DNA from: Opitutaceae bacterium
GTDB lineage: Bacteria; Verrucomicrobiota; Verrucomicrobiia; Opitutales; Opitutaceae
Direction: 5' to 3'
DNA length: 64,000 nucleotides
NCBI GenBank assembly: GCA_030693515.1
Contig: JAUYAK010000063.1
Location: forward strand, 124,001-188,000
The translations under genes and the position numbers were made by a program. This document shows, one piece after another, positions 42,231 to 51,342 of the stretch. The notes below the pieces were generated by a model, which was not told where the DNA came from, searched no databases, and saw only the letters and a program-made list of their open reading frames with translations. The stretch's first letter is position 1, and every line of letters starts with the position of its first letter.

Positions 42231-44048
42231 ATGAACCCTCAACCGGAGAAAAGCCCCGAGCCCGAACTCTCGCCATCCGGGCAGCCAACCGCGCCTGAAT
42301 CCAACAACGACCCGCATCGTAGGGGTGGTGTTGGATTTTTGATTATTACGCTAGGCGTCATCTTCCTGGCCGTGGCCGGTGTGCTAGCCGTAATCGACTA
42401 CCGGACCGCAGAAAAATCTAATGACGTCGCCTGCGTGCTAACGCTCACCAACCGCGACTATGCAAAGCCGTTCACGACGGACGCGATCACTTTTTCAAAC
42501 AGTCAGCTCGAAAACCGAATCCGGATTTCAGCCCCTCTCGATAATTCTTGGATATATGTAAGCGTTTCCGCACTAGATCGCGCCGGACGCGAAGTAACCC
42601 GGCTTGAAATCAATCTTTCCTACTACAGCGGATCTAGCGACGGACGATGGTGGTGGACGGGGAGTAAGAGTGAGACAAGGTTTCTGACACTACCGACCGC
42701 TGGAGACTACCAATTCCGCCTCAGCATACGAGCGGCTGCGGGTGCCAGCAAGGTCCATGATCCCACGCGGATAGCAGAGCCACTGCGTGTCGAAATATTG
42801 CGCGGCGAAATCTCCGGCGTGCGCACACGAGTGCTGGGATTCATAGCACTGTCATTCCTAGGCGCTGCGTTAATCTTACAGGGAGTGGTCAAGCTTCCGC
42901 CGAAAGCCAAGGGATCCGTCGATTCCACTCAAGTGATTTCAACGGCAAATCGCCATGGACGCCAGCCCGCGGGCGACAGGATGGTTTTCATCGACGGACT
43001 TCGCGGTATCGCCTGCCTCAGCGTTCTCGCCTGCCACCTCTTCGTTCCCGAACTCAGCGGAATCGTAAAGCCGCTCACGGCTGTGCTACCGGCCATAATC
43101 TCTTGGGCGGCACATCATGGCCATCTGGGCGTAGAGATTTTTTTTGTGCTAAGCGGATTTGTCATCGCCTATTCGCTACGCCGACACCGAATCTGCACGT
43201 CGCTCGCCTTGCGCTTTGTTCTGCGTCGTTCGGTGAGGCTCGATCCACCCTACTACGTGGCGCTCATCGTCGCCGCCGGCATCGCAGCGTTGCGTTACCC
43301 CGATTCGCTTCGCGAAGTGTCCATCTGGTTGGGAGGTCTTCCCGGAATGTTGGCGAACGGATTCTATCTTCAGGATCTCCTGCGTTTCCGGGCACTCATC
43401 TCGGTGGCTTGGACCTTGTGTCTGGAAATCCAATTTTACCTCGCCTATTTCCTGTTGCTCTGGGTGGCACAGACTTTGGGGAAAACAGCCACCAGTAGCA
43501 GCGATGCTTCGCGAAAAAAAGTGGACGCGCTGTGCCTGCTGGCCGTAGCCGGTCCAATCGCAATTTGGTCGGTTTACACGTGGTATCCCGACGCACGAAA
43601 CCTAAGTTTTGCAGGCACGTGGTTCCGCTTTTTTCTGGGTGCGCTGACCTTCTGGGCTAGCCAAGTGCGTTTCCTACGGCCCGTGCTGGTCGGCGCCGCC
43701 TTATGCGTTGGCATAGTGAGCGCACTTACCGCCGACTCCCGCGGCGGAGTGGCCGCGGCAACGGCCCTGCTAATCTTTTTTGCGAGCGAGACGGGACATT
43801 TGACGCGATGGCTGGCGGGGTATGTCTGGCAGCATCTCGGGCGGATTTCCTACAGCCTCTATCTCGCGCACGTCGTGGTCGGCCTGCCGCTCATGAATTG
43901 GATCTGGGGCGCTGTGCCGCATTCGCCAGCCTGGGCCGGGCTGATGGCCGTCGTCGGCATCGCCGCCAGCCTCGGCGCGGCGGAGTTGCTGCACCGGCTC
44001 ATCGAGGCTCCCGCGCTGCGTCTCAGCCAGCGCATCCGGTATTCCTGA
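42231..44048 (+). CDS. Acyltransferase-3 family protein with N-terminal membrane-anchored extra domain
   Basis: This is a 605-residue protein. A TM helix (GFLIITLGVIFLAVAGVLAVI, about 35-56) is followed by about 130 residues of beta-rich periplasmic sequence (ITFSNSQLENRIRISAPLDNS; WWWTGSKSETRF), a second helix (LGFIALSFLGAALILQGVV) and then the acyltransferase-3 domain from about 245: FIDGLRGIACLSVLACHLF with the catalytic His, GHLGVEIFFVLSGFVIAY and multiple helices. Such enzymes O-acylate glycans (for example OpgC succinylates periplasmic glucans). It is 20 bases after the ABC gene, so part of the same cluster. GC and codon use are lower than in the flanking genes, suggesting acquisition. 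Confidence 0.85.
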   Translation: MNPQPEKSPEPELSPSGQPTAPESNNDPHRRGGVGFLIITLGVIFLAVAGVLAVIDYRTAEKSNDVACVLTLTNRDYAKPFTTDAITFSNSQLENRIRISAPLDNSWIYVSVSALDRAGREVTRLEINLSYYSGSSDGRWWWTGSKSETRFLTLPTAGDYQFRLSIRAAAGASKVHDPTRIAEPLRVEILRGEISGVRTRVLGFIALSFLGAALILQGVVKLPPKAKGSVDSTQVISTANRHGRQPAGDRMVFIDGLRGIACLSVLACHLFVPELSGIVKPLTAVLPAIISWAAHHGHLGVEIFFVLSGFVIAYSLRRHRICTSLALRFVLRRSVRLDPPYYVALIVAAGIAALRYPDSLREVSIWLGGLPGMLANGFYLQDLLRFRALISVAWTLCLEIQFYLAYFLLLWVAQTLGKTATSSSDASRKKVDALCLLAVAGPIAIWSVYTWYPDARNLSFAGTWFRFFLGALTFWASQVRFLRPVLVGAALCVGIVSALTADSRGGVAAATALLIFFASETGHLTRWLAGYVWQHLGRISYSLYLAHVVVGLPLMNWIWGAVPHSPAWAGLMAVVGIAASLGAAELLHRLIEAPALRLSQRIRYS

Positions 44049-44112
44049 ATCAATCCGGACGCACCGGACTGCGACCGCAAGGCCGGACGTCCGCCCCATC
44101 CCGGCGATCACC

Positions 44113-45339
44113 TCATTCGTAACGCAGCGCTTCGATCGGATCGAGCGACGCGGCCTTCCAGGCAGGATACAAACCGAAGACGACGCCGATGCCGCCGCAT
44201 ACACCGAGGCCGATGCCCGTCCACAGCCACGGAAAAGTGATCTCCGTATTCATCAGGAAGGCGACGAGGTTGCCGCCACCGACACCAAAGGCCACGCCGA
44301 CGAGACCGCCAATCAGCGAAAGCGCCACTGCCTCCGCGAGAAACTGCATGAGGATGTTGATTTTCTTCGCGCCGATGCTCTTGCGGATGCCGATCTCCTT
44401 GGTGCGCTCGGTAACGCTCACGAGCATGATGTTCATCACGCCCACGCCGGAGGCGAGTAGCGCGATGGCACTGATGATCAGCGCACCGGCGGCCACGATG
44501 TCGGCGATGTTGTTGAACGCCTCGATGAGCGACTCGTTGGAGAAGACCTCGAAGTCGTTGGCATCCTCCGGAGCCAGCCCGCGCACGAGGCGCATCATGC
44601 CGATGGCCCGCTCCTGCGTCTCGGCCAGCTCGGCCTGGCTCGGGGCCTGCACGTTGAGGCCGATGGAGCGCCAACTCCGCCCATAGACCGCGAGGAAGCG
44701 CGTGATCGGCGTCAGCACGATGTTGTCCGGGCTGCCGCCGAAGGCCGTGCCCTTGGAGGCGAGGACACCAACGACCGTGTAGTTCTGCCCGCCGATGCGG
44801 ATGAGTTTCCCGAGCGCGTCCTCGTCGGGAAAAACCTTCTGCACGACCTCGTCGCCGAGCAGGCAAACTGGGCGGCCATGCTCGACATCCTCGGCTCCGA
44901 GATTGCGACCCAGCGCGACATCAAAGTTGAAGGCCGTGACATAATTCTCGTCCGTGCCCCACAAGCGCACGTTGGGATTCGTCTTCCGCTCGCGCACATT
45001 CACGGTAAGGCCGTTGCGGTTGATCTGGAGGTTCACCTTCGCGGCGTCGCCCATCAGCTCCTTGAAACGCTCCGCCTGCGGGGAATTGATGTCGCGGCGA
45101 TTGCGGAACCGCGTCCACGGATCGGAGAAGTTGATCGGGGGGAACTTCGTGATCTGAAAACTGTTCGCGCCGAGGACATTCAGCCCCGTCTCGATCGAAC
45201 TTCTCATGCCGTTGATGAGCGTCATCACGCCAATCACGGAGAAGACGCCGACGGCGATGCCCAGCACGGTCAGGCTGGAACGCAGCTTGTTCGCAGTGAG
45301 CGATGCGAACGCGAGGCGGAAGATTTCCCCAAAGAGCAT
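44113..45339 (-). CDS. MacB-type ABC transporter permease (FtsX-like), second copy
   Basis: This is a 408-residue protein with an N-terminal helix (ASLTANKLRSSLTVLGIAVGVFSVI), a large periplasmic domain (about 45-270, MacB_PCD-like) and three C-terminal helices of the FtsX domain (GVGVMNIMLVSVTERTKEIGIRKS ... FLAEAVALSLIGGLVG). It belongs to the mechanotransmission type rather than a drug-pumping membrane channel. It is the last gene of the operon MFP-ATPase-permease-permease, with 11 bases to the preceding permease. The pairing of two different permeases suggests a heterodimer. Confidence 0.9.
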   Translation of the reverse strand: MLFGEIFRLAFASLTANKLRSSLTVLGIAVGVFSVIGVMTLINGMRSSIETGLNVLGANSFQITKFPPINFSDPWTRFRNRRDINSPQAERFKELMGDAAKVNLQINRNGLTVNVRERKTNPNVRLWGTDENYVTAFNFDVALGRNLGAEDVEHGRPVCLLGDEVVQKVFPDEDALGKLIRIGGQNYTVVGVLASKGTAFGGSPDNIVLTPITRFLAVYGRSWRSIGLNVQAPSQAELAETQERAIGMMRLVRGLAPEDANDFEVFSNESLIEAFNNIADIVAAGALIISAIALLASGVGVMNIMLVSVTERTKEIGIRKSIGAKKINILMQFLAEAVALSLIGGLVGVAFGVGGGNLVAFLMNTEITFPWLWTGIGLGVCGGIGVVFGLYPAWKAASLDPIEALRYE

Positions 45340-45350
45340 GGTCGTGTTTC

Positions 45351-46601
45351 CTATTCGTAGCGCAGCGCCACGACCGGATCGAGCTTACTGGCCTGCCACG
45401 CGGGCGCGAAACCGCTGAAAATCCCCGTGCACACAGAGACGCCGAGGCCGAGCAACACCAGCCCGAGCGAAAACACCAGCGGGAACGCCGGCATGAGCGC
45501 CCCAGCCACGCCGGAGAGCGCCCACGCGGTCGCCAGGCCGCCGAGACCGCCGAGCACGCAGATGCTCACGGCCTCGATGAGGAACTGGAGGAGGATCGTG
45601 CGGCGCCGCGCGCCGAGCGCCTTGCGCGTGCCGATCTCCTTGGTGCGCTCCTTCACGCTCACGTAGGTGATGTTCATGATGCCGATGGCGCCGACGAACA
45701 GCGCCAGCCCCGTGATGAAGAGACCGCCGAGCGCGATCTTGCTTTTGATCGGATCGATCTGCTCGCGGATGACCTGCTGGGTGTTGAGCTCGAAGTCCTC
45801 CTTTTTCTCCGGGCTCAGCCCGCGCACGCGGCGCATGAGGCCGCGTAGTTCGTCCTTCGCCTCCTCCATCCGCGCCACATCCACCTGCACGCGAATCTCG
45901 GGGTTGGCCCAGCGGATGGGAAACGAGCGCGCGAAGGCGTCGATCGGCATGATGACGACCGAATCCCAGCTGAACATCCCGAGGAAGCTGCCCTGCCGCG
46001 CGGCCACGCCGACCACGGTGTATTGCTGGCTGCGGATGCGAATCGTCTGGCCGAGCGCGGATTCGCTGGGGAACAGCGCGTCCGCCACATCGAACCCAAT
46101 CACGACGACGTTACGTGCGCTCCTGCTCTCGATCTCGGTGAAGAAGCGCCCCTCCTTCATGTCAGAGCGCACGATGCGCGCGAGGTCGGCGCTCGTGCCG
46201 AAGATCACCATGTTGCCGATGCGGTATTCGCCCCGGATCACGGTGGCGTTCCACGCGACGTTGGGGACAGCGACTTTGAGCGAACCCTCGGGATGCGTGG
46301 CAATCCAGTCGTTGATGGCGTGGATGTTGTTCACATCGATGTCGCGCCGGTTGCGGAAGGTCCACCAGTCGTCGATCCGGCGCCACGGCCACTTGGTGAC
46401 ATAGACGACGTCGTCGCCGAAGCCCGCGAGGCTGCGCTCGACGCCGGCATCGATGCCGAGGATCGCCGTGCCCATGAGTGTGACGGCCACGATGCCGATG
46501 ATCACGCCGAGCGCGGTGAGCGCGGAGCGCAGCTTGTTCGCACGGATCTGCGAGAACGCGATGCGGAACGCCTCGGTGACCTCGTAGATGAATCTCTTCA
46601 C
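45351..46601 (-). CDS. MacB-type ABC transporter permease (FtsX-like), first copy
   Basis: This is a 416-residue protein of the same architecture as its neighbour: N-terminal helix (FSQIRANKLRSALTALGVIIGIVAVTLM), periplasmic domain and C-terminal FtsX part (IGIMNITYVSVKERTKEIGTRKALGARR). The start is GTG (46601-46599); I see no better ATG. The ATPase gene ends only 19 bases upstream. The two permeases share the 'TVSVKERTKEIG' core but differ in the periplasmic region, which fits non-identical subunits. Confidence 0.9.
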   Translation of the reverse strand: MKRFIYEVTEAFRIAFSQIRANKLRSALTALGVIIGIVAVTLMGTAILGIDAGVERSLAGFGDDVVYVTKWPWRRIDDWWTFRNRRDIDVNNIHAINDWIATHPEGSLKVAVPNVAWNATVIRGEYRIGNMVIFGTSADLARIVRSDMKEGRFFTEIESRSARNVVVIGFDVADALFPSESALGQTIRIRSQQYTVVGVAARQGSFLGMFSWDSVVIMPIDAFARSFPIRWANPEIRVQVDVARMEEAKDELRGLMRRVRGLSPEKKEDFELNTQQVIREQIDPIKSKIALGGLFITGLALFVGAIGIMNITYVSVKERTKEIGTRKALGARRRTILLQFLIEAVSICVLGGLGGLATAWALSGVAGALMPAFPLVFSLGLVLLGLGVSVCTGIFSGFAPAWQASKLDPVVALRYE

Positions 46602-46620
46602 GGCGCGTGCGACAAGCGCG

Positions 46621-47361
46621 TCACTCCACCGCCCGGTCGCTCTCGATCAGGCCGTCGCGGAGGCGGACAATGCGGCGGGCGTGGCGGGCGATGTCTTCCT
46701 CGTGCGTCACCACGATGATCGTGTTGCCCTGGGCGTAGAGCTGCTCGAAGAGGGCCATGATTTCCTCGCCGGTCTTGGAGTCGAGATTGCCGGTCGGCTC
46801 GTCGGCGAGGATGATCGAGGGATCGTTGACGAGGGCGCGCGCGATGGCGACGCGCTGGCGCTGGCCGCCGGAGAGTTCGTTGGGCTTGTGGCCCATGCGC
46901 TCGCCGAGGCCGACGTTCACGAGCGCACGCTGCGCCTTCTCGATGCGCCCGGCCTTGCCGAGGCCGGCGTAGATGAGGGGGAGTTCGACGTTGTGCAGCG
47001 CATCGGAGCGCGGGAGGAGATTGAAGGTCTGGAAGACGAAACCGATCTCGCGGTTGCGGATATCGGCGAGCTCGTCGTCGAGCATGGTGGCGACGTTCTT
47101 GCGGTTGAACTCGTAGCGGCCGGCCGTCGGCGTATCGAGGCAGCCGAGCATGTTCATGAGCGTCGACTTGCCGGAGCCGGAGGGGCCCATGATGGCGAGA
47201 TATTCGTTGCGGTGGATCTTCAGGGTAACCCCGCGGAGCGCATGGATCGTCTCGGCGCCCATCTTGTAGAGTTTGGTCACGTCCTCGATCTCGATGACGA
47301 GGGCGCCGGGCGGACGAGTGACGCGGGGGCCGGCGTGAGCCGTGGCGGAGGGCGGGATCAT
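46621..47361 (-). CDS. ABC transporter ATP-binding protein (MacB/LolD-like)
   Basis: This is a 246-residue protein with Walker [11 protein letters not shown]-loop [10 protein letters not shown], signature [15 protein letters not shown] and Walker [13 protein letters not shown], followed by [11 protein letters not shown]. This is the set of the MacB/LolD subfamily. It powers the two permeases that follow; the adaptor gene precedes it by 5 bases. There are about 20 extra residues at the N-terminus before the domain starts ([15 protein letters not shown]). Confidence 0.94.
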   Translation of the reverse strand: MIPPSATAHAGPRVTRPPGALVIEIEDVTKLYKMGAETIHALRGVTLKIHRNEYLAIMGPSGSGKSTLMNMLGCLDTPTAGRYEFNRKNVATMLDDELADIRNREIGFVFQTFNLLPRSDALHNVELPLIYAGLGKAGRIEKAQRALVNVGLGERMGHKPNELSGGQRQRVAIARALVNDPSIILADEPTGNLDSKTGEEIMALFEQLYAQGNTIIVVTHEEDIARHARRIVRLRDGLIESDRAVE

Positions 47362-47366
47362 CGGGC

Positions 47367-48719
47367 TTATTTTTTCTGGTCCGTCTTGGGCTTCTCGACC
47401 GTGACCGTCATGCCATCCTTGAGGGTGCGGGTGATCACGCTGAAGCTGCCGCTGACGACCTCGTCACCCTCCTTGAGGCCGGACTTGATCTCAAGGTGGG
47501 AAATGTCCTGCACGCCGGTCTCGACCTTGACCATTTTCACCGTGGAGCCGTCGCGCACGAAGACCACGCGGTCGAGGTTGTCGCGGTCGTTGGCCACGGC
47601 CTGGCGCTGCTGCTTCTCGTTTACGGCGGCGACGGAACCCTCGCCTTTGTTCTCGGCGGATTTCTTTTCCCGGTCCTTCGCCTGATCGTCGATGGTCTTG
47701 GCGCCCTGGTTGGACCGCACGGTCACGCTCTGGATCGGGACGGCAATGGCGTTCTCCACGGTCTTCGTTTCAATTTCGGCGTTGGCGCTCATGCTGGGGC
47801 GGAGGGGCACGTCCTTGTCGAGGATACGGATTTTCACGAGGAAGTTGGTGACTTCATCCTGGGTGTTCATGCCGGTCACGCGGGCGGCGGCGCCAATCTC
47901 CTTCACCTCGCCGCGAAACTTGCGGTTGGGCACGGCATCGATGGCGATGCGCGCTTTGTCGCCCACCTTTACGTTGACGATGTCGTTTTCATTAACGTTC
48001 ACGCGGACTTCCATGTTGGCAAGGTCGGCGACGCGCATGACCTCGGCGCCACCATAGGAACCGGTGCCGGCGACGCGCTCGCCGACCTCAGTGGCGAGGG
48101 AGGTGACCTTACCGTCGATGGGGGCGTAGAGAACGGTCTTGGTGAGCTGGTCGCGCGCCTGCGCGAGCGAACCTTCCGTGCGGCGAATCTGGGCCTCGGC
48201 GTTGGCGAGGTTGGCCCGCGCCACCTCAACCCCCGTGCGCGCCGCGGCGATTTCGGATTCGGAAATAAGTTTTTGAGTGAAGAGCTCATCGCTGCGCCCG
48301 AGGTCGTCCTGCGCCTTGCGGAGCTGAGCCTTGCTCTGGAGCGCCGTGGCCTTGGCGGCGGCGAGATTGGCCTCCTGCTGCTCGACCTGCGCCTCGTAGA
48401 AGTCCGGCTTGATGGCGACGAGCAAGTCTCCCTGTTTCACGACCGCGCCCTCGCGGAAGCCCAGCTTGACGATCTCGCCGGAAACCTCCGGCGCGATCTT
48501 CACCTCGACCTCGGGCTGGATTTTTCCGGTGGCGGAGACGATCTGCGTGATCGTCTTCACGATGGCCTTCTCGGTCGTGACCTTCACCTCGGAGGACTGG
48601 CCCTTCCGTCGAAAATAGGCGGCGGTGCCGAGGCCGCCGAGCACGAGCAGGAGAATGAGAATAATCCAAGGCGCCTTGGAGCGCGAGCGCGGAGGCGCGG
48701 AGGCGGAGGAAGCGTTCAT
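47367..48719 (-). CDS. Periplasmic adaptor (MacA/HlyD-type membrane fusion protein)
   Basis: This is a 450-residue protein; the start at ATG 48719 gives a short basic N-terminus followed by one membrane helix ([19 protein letters not shown], about 18-36). Next come a biotinyl-lipoyl-like half ([21 protein letters not shown]), a coiled-coil hairpin ([28 protein letters not shown]) and the second half with [20 protein letters not shown]. It links the inner-membrane ABC pump to an outer-membrane channel; no TolC-like gene is visible in the window. A charged insertion near 370 ([18 protein letters not shown]) is unusual. Confidence 0.92.
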   Translation of the reverse strand: MNASSASAPPRSRSKAPWIILILLLVLGGLGTAAYFRRKGQSSEVKVTTEKAIVKTITQIVSATGKIQPEVEVKIAPEVSGEIVKLGFREGAVVKQGDLLVAIKPDFYEAQVEQQEANLAAAKATALQSKAQLRKAQDDLGRSDELFTQKLISESEIAAARTGVEVARANLANAEAQIRRTEGSLAQARDQLTKTVLYAPIDGKVTSLATEVGERVAGTGSYGGAEVMRVADLANMEVRVNVNENDIVNVKVGDKARIAIDAVPNRKFRGEVKEIGAAARVTGMNTQDEVTNFLVKIRILDKDVPLRPSMSANAEIETKTVENAIAVPIQSVTVRSNQGAKTIDDQAKDREKKSAENKGEGSVAAVNEKQQRQAVANDRDNLDRVVFVRDGSTVKMVKVETGVQDISHLEIKSGLKEGDEVVSGSFSVITRTLKDGMTVTVEKPKTDQKK

Positions 48720-49054
48720 GCGGTCAGGATGGGCGTCAGGAAAGGCCGAGGGGAACGAATCGCGTCCGCCGACGCAAGCGGGGCGTCGCCCGCCCAGGGA
48801 AAAAAGGTGTGGCCGGCCCCACAACGAGCCGGCCACACAACACAACTGACTACTACGAACGGACGGGAGACAACACCCGCCCGCCCGTAAGTGAACGCGT
48901 TTGCGACCAACCGCGCCGCGTTCACGACGAACGACGGCCCGGAGAGGGTCGAAACACAGGGAAAAGGAAAAGCGGACACGGCTCCACAACACACCCGCGC
49001 GCGAAAAGTTACAGCGATTCCAGTCGGATGCACCAGGCGCGGGGGTGGACACCC
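48720..49054. other. Gene-free stretch upstream of the pump operon
   Basis: This stretch of 335 bases separates two minus-strand genes. It must hold the promoter for the pump operon on the minus strand. Open frames are compositional only. I see no terminator or clear promoter. Confidence 0.4.
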
Positions 49055-49747
49055 TCACACGCCCTGCTCCGTCAGCGCCGCGAATTCGACGCCCAGGAAG
49101 AGCGCGCGGTCAATCGGCCGACCCTCCAAGGCGCGGGCGAGCGCCAGCGGCTCGCCCGCGCTGCCCCGCGGAAACGAAAGCCGCGCCTCCGGCCGGCCCG
49201 GATCGAAAATCTCCACGCGATCGCCCGACTCGTAAGCGAGCACCGTGTGGCCGATGCGCGCGCCGTCCTCGTTCATGTAATACGAGAGCAGGCGCGGCAT
49301 CTGCAACGGGCGGCCGGCGGCCGCCCGCGCGCGGACCGCAGCGAGGCTCTCGATAAAGCAGCCGTTCTGCAGCGGCCCCGTGGCAACGAGCGGCGCACCG
49401 GCCGTCGACGGCAGCACCCGCCACCGGCGGAAGCCCGGATGGATGTCGCGCAGCAGCGGGGCGAAGTCGGCTTTCTCAGCCACGAGGTTGTTGCGATGCG
49501 TCGAAAAACTCTGCGTGCCATCGGCGTCGGTATAGAACCAGAGGAGGCCGGCGAACTCGAATACGAGCGCATGCAACACCGCCGGGTAGCGCCCACGATC
49601 CGCCGTGTTCTCGACCTCGATCAATTGCGACCAGAAGCCCTCGCCGAGGAGTGCCTGCGCACGGCGGGCATTGTCCAACGGACTCGCCGCGCGCAACAGT
49701 GCGGCCAGGAGCACGAAGCCGAGGAGGAAAACGAAACGTCGCCGCAC
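49055..49747 (-). CDS. Secreted protein with possible cysteine-hydrolase residues
   Basis: This is a 230-residue protein with a signal peptide (MRRRFVFLLGFVLLAALLRAA). I do not recognise the family. It contains NGCFIES (about residue 128), GHTVLAYESGD (about 165) and EIFDPGRP (about 179), spaced as Cys, His and Asp in papain-like or transglutaminase-type hydrolases. The rest has helical and strand alternation. It could be a periplasmic peptidase or an inactive relative. The start is GTG at 49747. No operon partner is evident. Confidence 0.65.
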   Translation of the reverse strand: MRRRFVFLLGFVLLAALLRAASPLDNARRAQALLGEGFWSQLIEVENTADRGRYPAVLHALVFEFAGLLWFYTDADGTQSFSTHRNNLVAEKADFAPLLRDIHPGFRRWRVLPSTAGAPLVATGPLQNGCFIESLAAVRARAAAGRPLQMPRLLSYYMNEDGARIGHTVLAYESGDRVEIFDPGRPEARLSFPRGSAGEPLALARALEGRPIDRALFLGVEFAALTEQGV

Positions 49748-49932
49748 GTGTCCATAAGCGCCGAAACCCGCAGGCAGTTTCGGAAATGCGATGAGTGGCG
49801 GGAACTATGCGACGAACAGACTTGGGCGTGAGACTGCATCGCCGGCAGGATTGACCGAGCCATGCCCGCTCCCGCCAAAATGCGCGTTGACATGCCTGCC
49901 GGCCACCCCACCGTCTCCCTTCCTTTTCGAGC

Positions 49933-50127
49933 ATGAGCACCACCGAAACCAAGCAGCAGACTCCCACGCCGGCGCAGATCCCCTTCACCACGCCTGAGGC
50001 CATGCGGCTCTTCGTGACGGACACGGGCAAAATCCTCCCGCGCAAATACACCGGGCTGTCCGCCAAGCACCAGCGCGCCGTCACCCGCACGATCAAGCAG
50101 TCGCGCAACATGCTGCTGACCAAGTAA
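49933..50127 (+). CDS. rpsR: 30S ribosomal protein bS18
   Basis: This is a 64-residue protein. The core LFVTDTGKILPRKYTGLSAKHQRAVTRTIKQSRNMLLT is compared in parts: GKILPRKYTGLSAKHQR is the bS18 signature. It binds 16S rRNA near the platform with bS6. The N-terminus is Thr/Pro/Gln-rich and not basic. The gene stands alone; bS6 and ssb, which accompany it in many bacteria, are not adjacent. A strong terminator follows. A TTGACA at 49887-49892 may be a -35 box, but a matching -10 is not clear. Confidence 0.92.
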   Translation: MSTTETKQQTPTPAQIPFTTPEAMRLFVTDTGKILPRKYTGLSAKHQRAVTRTIKQSRNMLLTK

Positions 50128-50158
50128 GCGGCGCCCCGGCACTGTCACCCTTTTCCTC

Positions 50159-50184
50159 GGCCGGAGTTTTCTCCGGCCTTTTTT
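50159..50184 (+). terminator. Rho-independent terminator of rpsR
   Basis: GGCCGGAG (50159-50166), loop TTTT, CTCCGGCC (50171-50178), then six T (50179-50184). It ends just before the tsaC start, which excludes the TTG at 50183 as a start codon for that gene. Confidence 0.93.
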
Positions 50185-50188
50185 GCGC

Positions 50189-51187
50189 ATGGCCCGGACG
50201 CCGCCCGCCCGCACCTACCGCGGCACGGCCCGCAATCTCGCCCGCCTCGCGGCCTGTCTCCGCGCCGGCGATCTCGTGGCGGTGCCCACCGAGACCGTCT
50301 ATGGCCTCGCCGCCCACGCCCTCGATGCCCGCGCTTGCGCCCGGATTTTCCGCGCCAAAGGCCGCCCGGCTTCCGATCCGCTGATCGTGCACCTGCATTC
50401 GGTGCGGCAGCTCGGGCTCGTCTGCCTGCCCAACGCCGCCGCCCACCGCCTCGCGCGCGCCTTCTGGCCGGGGCCGCTCACCCTCGTGCTGCCGAAAACT
50501 CCCGCCGTGCCTGCGATCGTGACCTCAGGGCGCGACAGCGTGGCGGTGCGGGTGCCGCGGCACCCGCTTTTCCGCCGCCTGCTCCGGCTCGCCGGCGTGC
50601 CCCTTGCCGCGCCGAGCGCCAATCCTTTCGGCTACATCAGCCCCACGACGGCGGAACACGTGCGGCAGGGCCTTGGGGGGAAAATTCGCCACATCCTCGA
50701 CGGCGGCCCCGCGTCCATCGGCTTGGAATCAACCATCGTCGATCTGCGCGACCCGAGCCGGCCTGCAGTCTTGCGGCCCGGCGCAATTACGGCGGAGCAG
50801 ATCGCGCGGGTGCTGGGACGGCGCGTCGCCGCGCCGCAGCCCGCGGCGGCGCAACCGGGCGCGCAGGTCGCCCCCGGCCTCCTGGCGCGGCACTACAGCC
50901 CGCGCACACCGCTGGTGCTGCACAAAAAAGTCCCCGCCGCGCTACGTGGTCGCGCGCCGGCAAATGAGGCTTTCCTGCTCCAGCGCCAGCCTCGCGGCGC
51001 CGCGAGCGCGGCTCATGTCTTCTGGCTCGACGCCACCGGTGACCTGCCCGGCGTGGCGCGGCGACTCTTTGCGATGCTACGGCGGCTTGATGCCCAGGGC
51101 TTCGTGCGCATCCACGCGGAGCTCGCCCCGGATCGCGGCCTCGGCCGCGCGATCAATGATCGGCTGCGGCGCGCGGCGGCGCGGTGA
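50189..51187 (+). CDS. tsaC: Threonylcarbamoyl-AMP synthase (Sua5/TsaC)
   Basis: This is a 332-residue protein. It makes threonylcarbamoyl-AMP from Thr, bicarbonate and ATP for the t6A modification of tRNAs. VAVPTETVYGLAAHA, KGRPASDPLIVHL and APSANPFGYISPTTAEHV are family signatures. The C-terminal third carries the Sua5 extension (APGLLARHYSPRTPLVL), so it is the Sua5 long type. The start ATG at 50189 was preferred over TTG at 50183, which lies in the terminator T-run. Confidence 0.94.
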   Translation: MARTPPARTYRGTARNLARLAACLRAGDLVAVPTETVYGLAAHALDARACARIFRAKGRPASDPLIVHLHSVRQLGLVCLPNAAAHRLARAFWPGPLTLVLPKTPAVPAIVTSGRDSVAVRVPRHPLFRRLLRLAGVPLAAPSANPFGYISPTTAEHVRQGLGGKIRHILDGGPASIGLESTIVDLRDPSRPAVLRPGAITAEQIARVLGRRVAAPQPAAAQPGAQVAPGLLARHYSPRTPLVLHKKVPAALRGRAPANEAFLLQRQPRGAASAAHVFWLDATGDLPGVARRLFAMLRRLDAQGFVRIHAELAPDRGLGRAINDRLRRAAAR

Positions 51188-51342
51188 GGAGTGAGATAGC
51201 CCGCCTCGGAAGAAGTGGGGTCCGGGGTCGCGCGAGGCTGGCTTCAGCCCCGCCGAACGTGATGCCGCCGGCCCGCGCGGGCTGAAGGCCTCGCTCTACC
51301 TCAGCTCTTCCGCGGCGGGCTGCCAAACGGGGTGCTCCGCCC

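Noticed and set aside
50183-50188. TTG at 50183 as start of tsaC
   Set aside because: It lies within the T-run of the rpsR terminator; the ATG six bases on is better.
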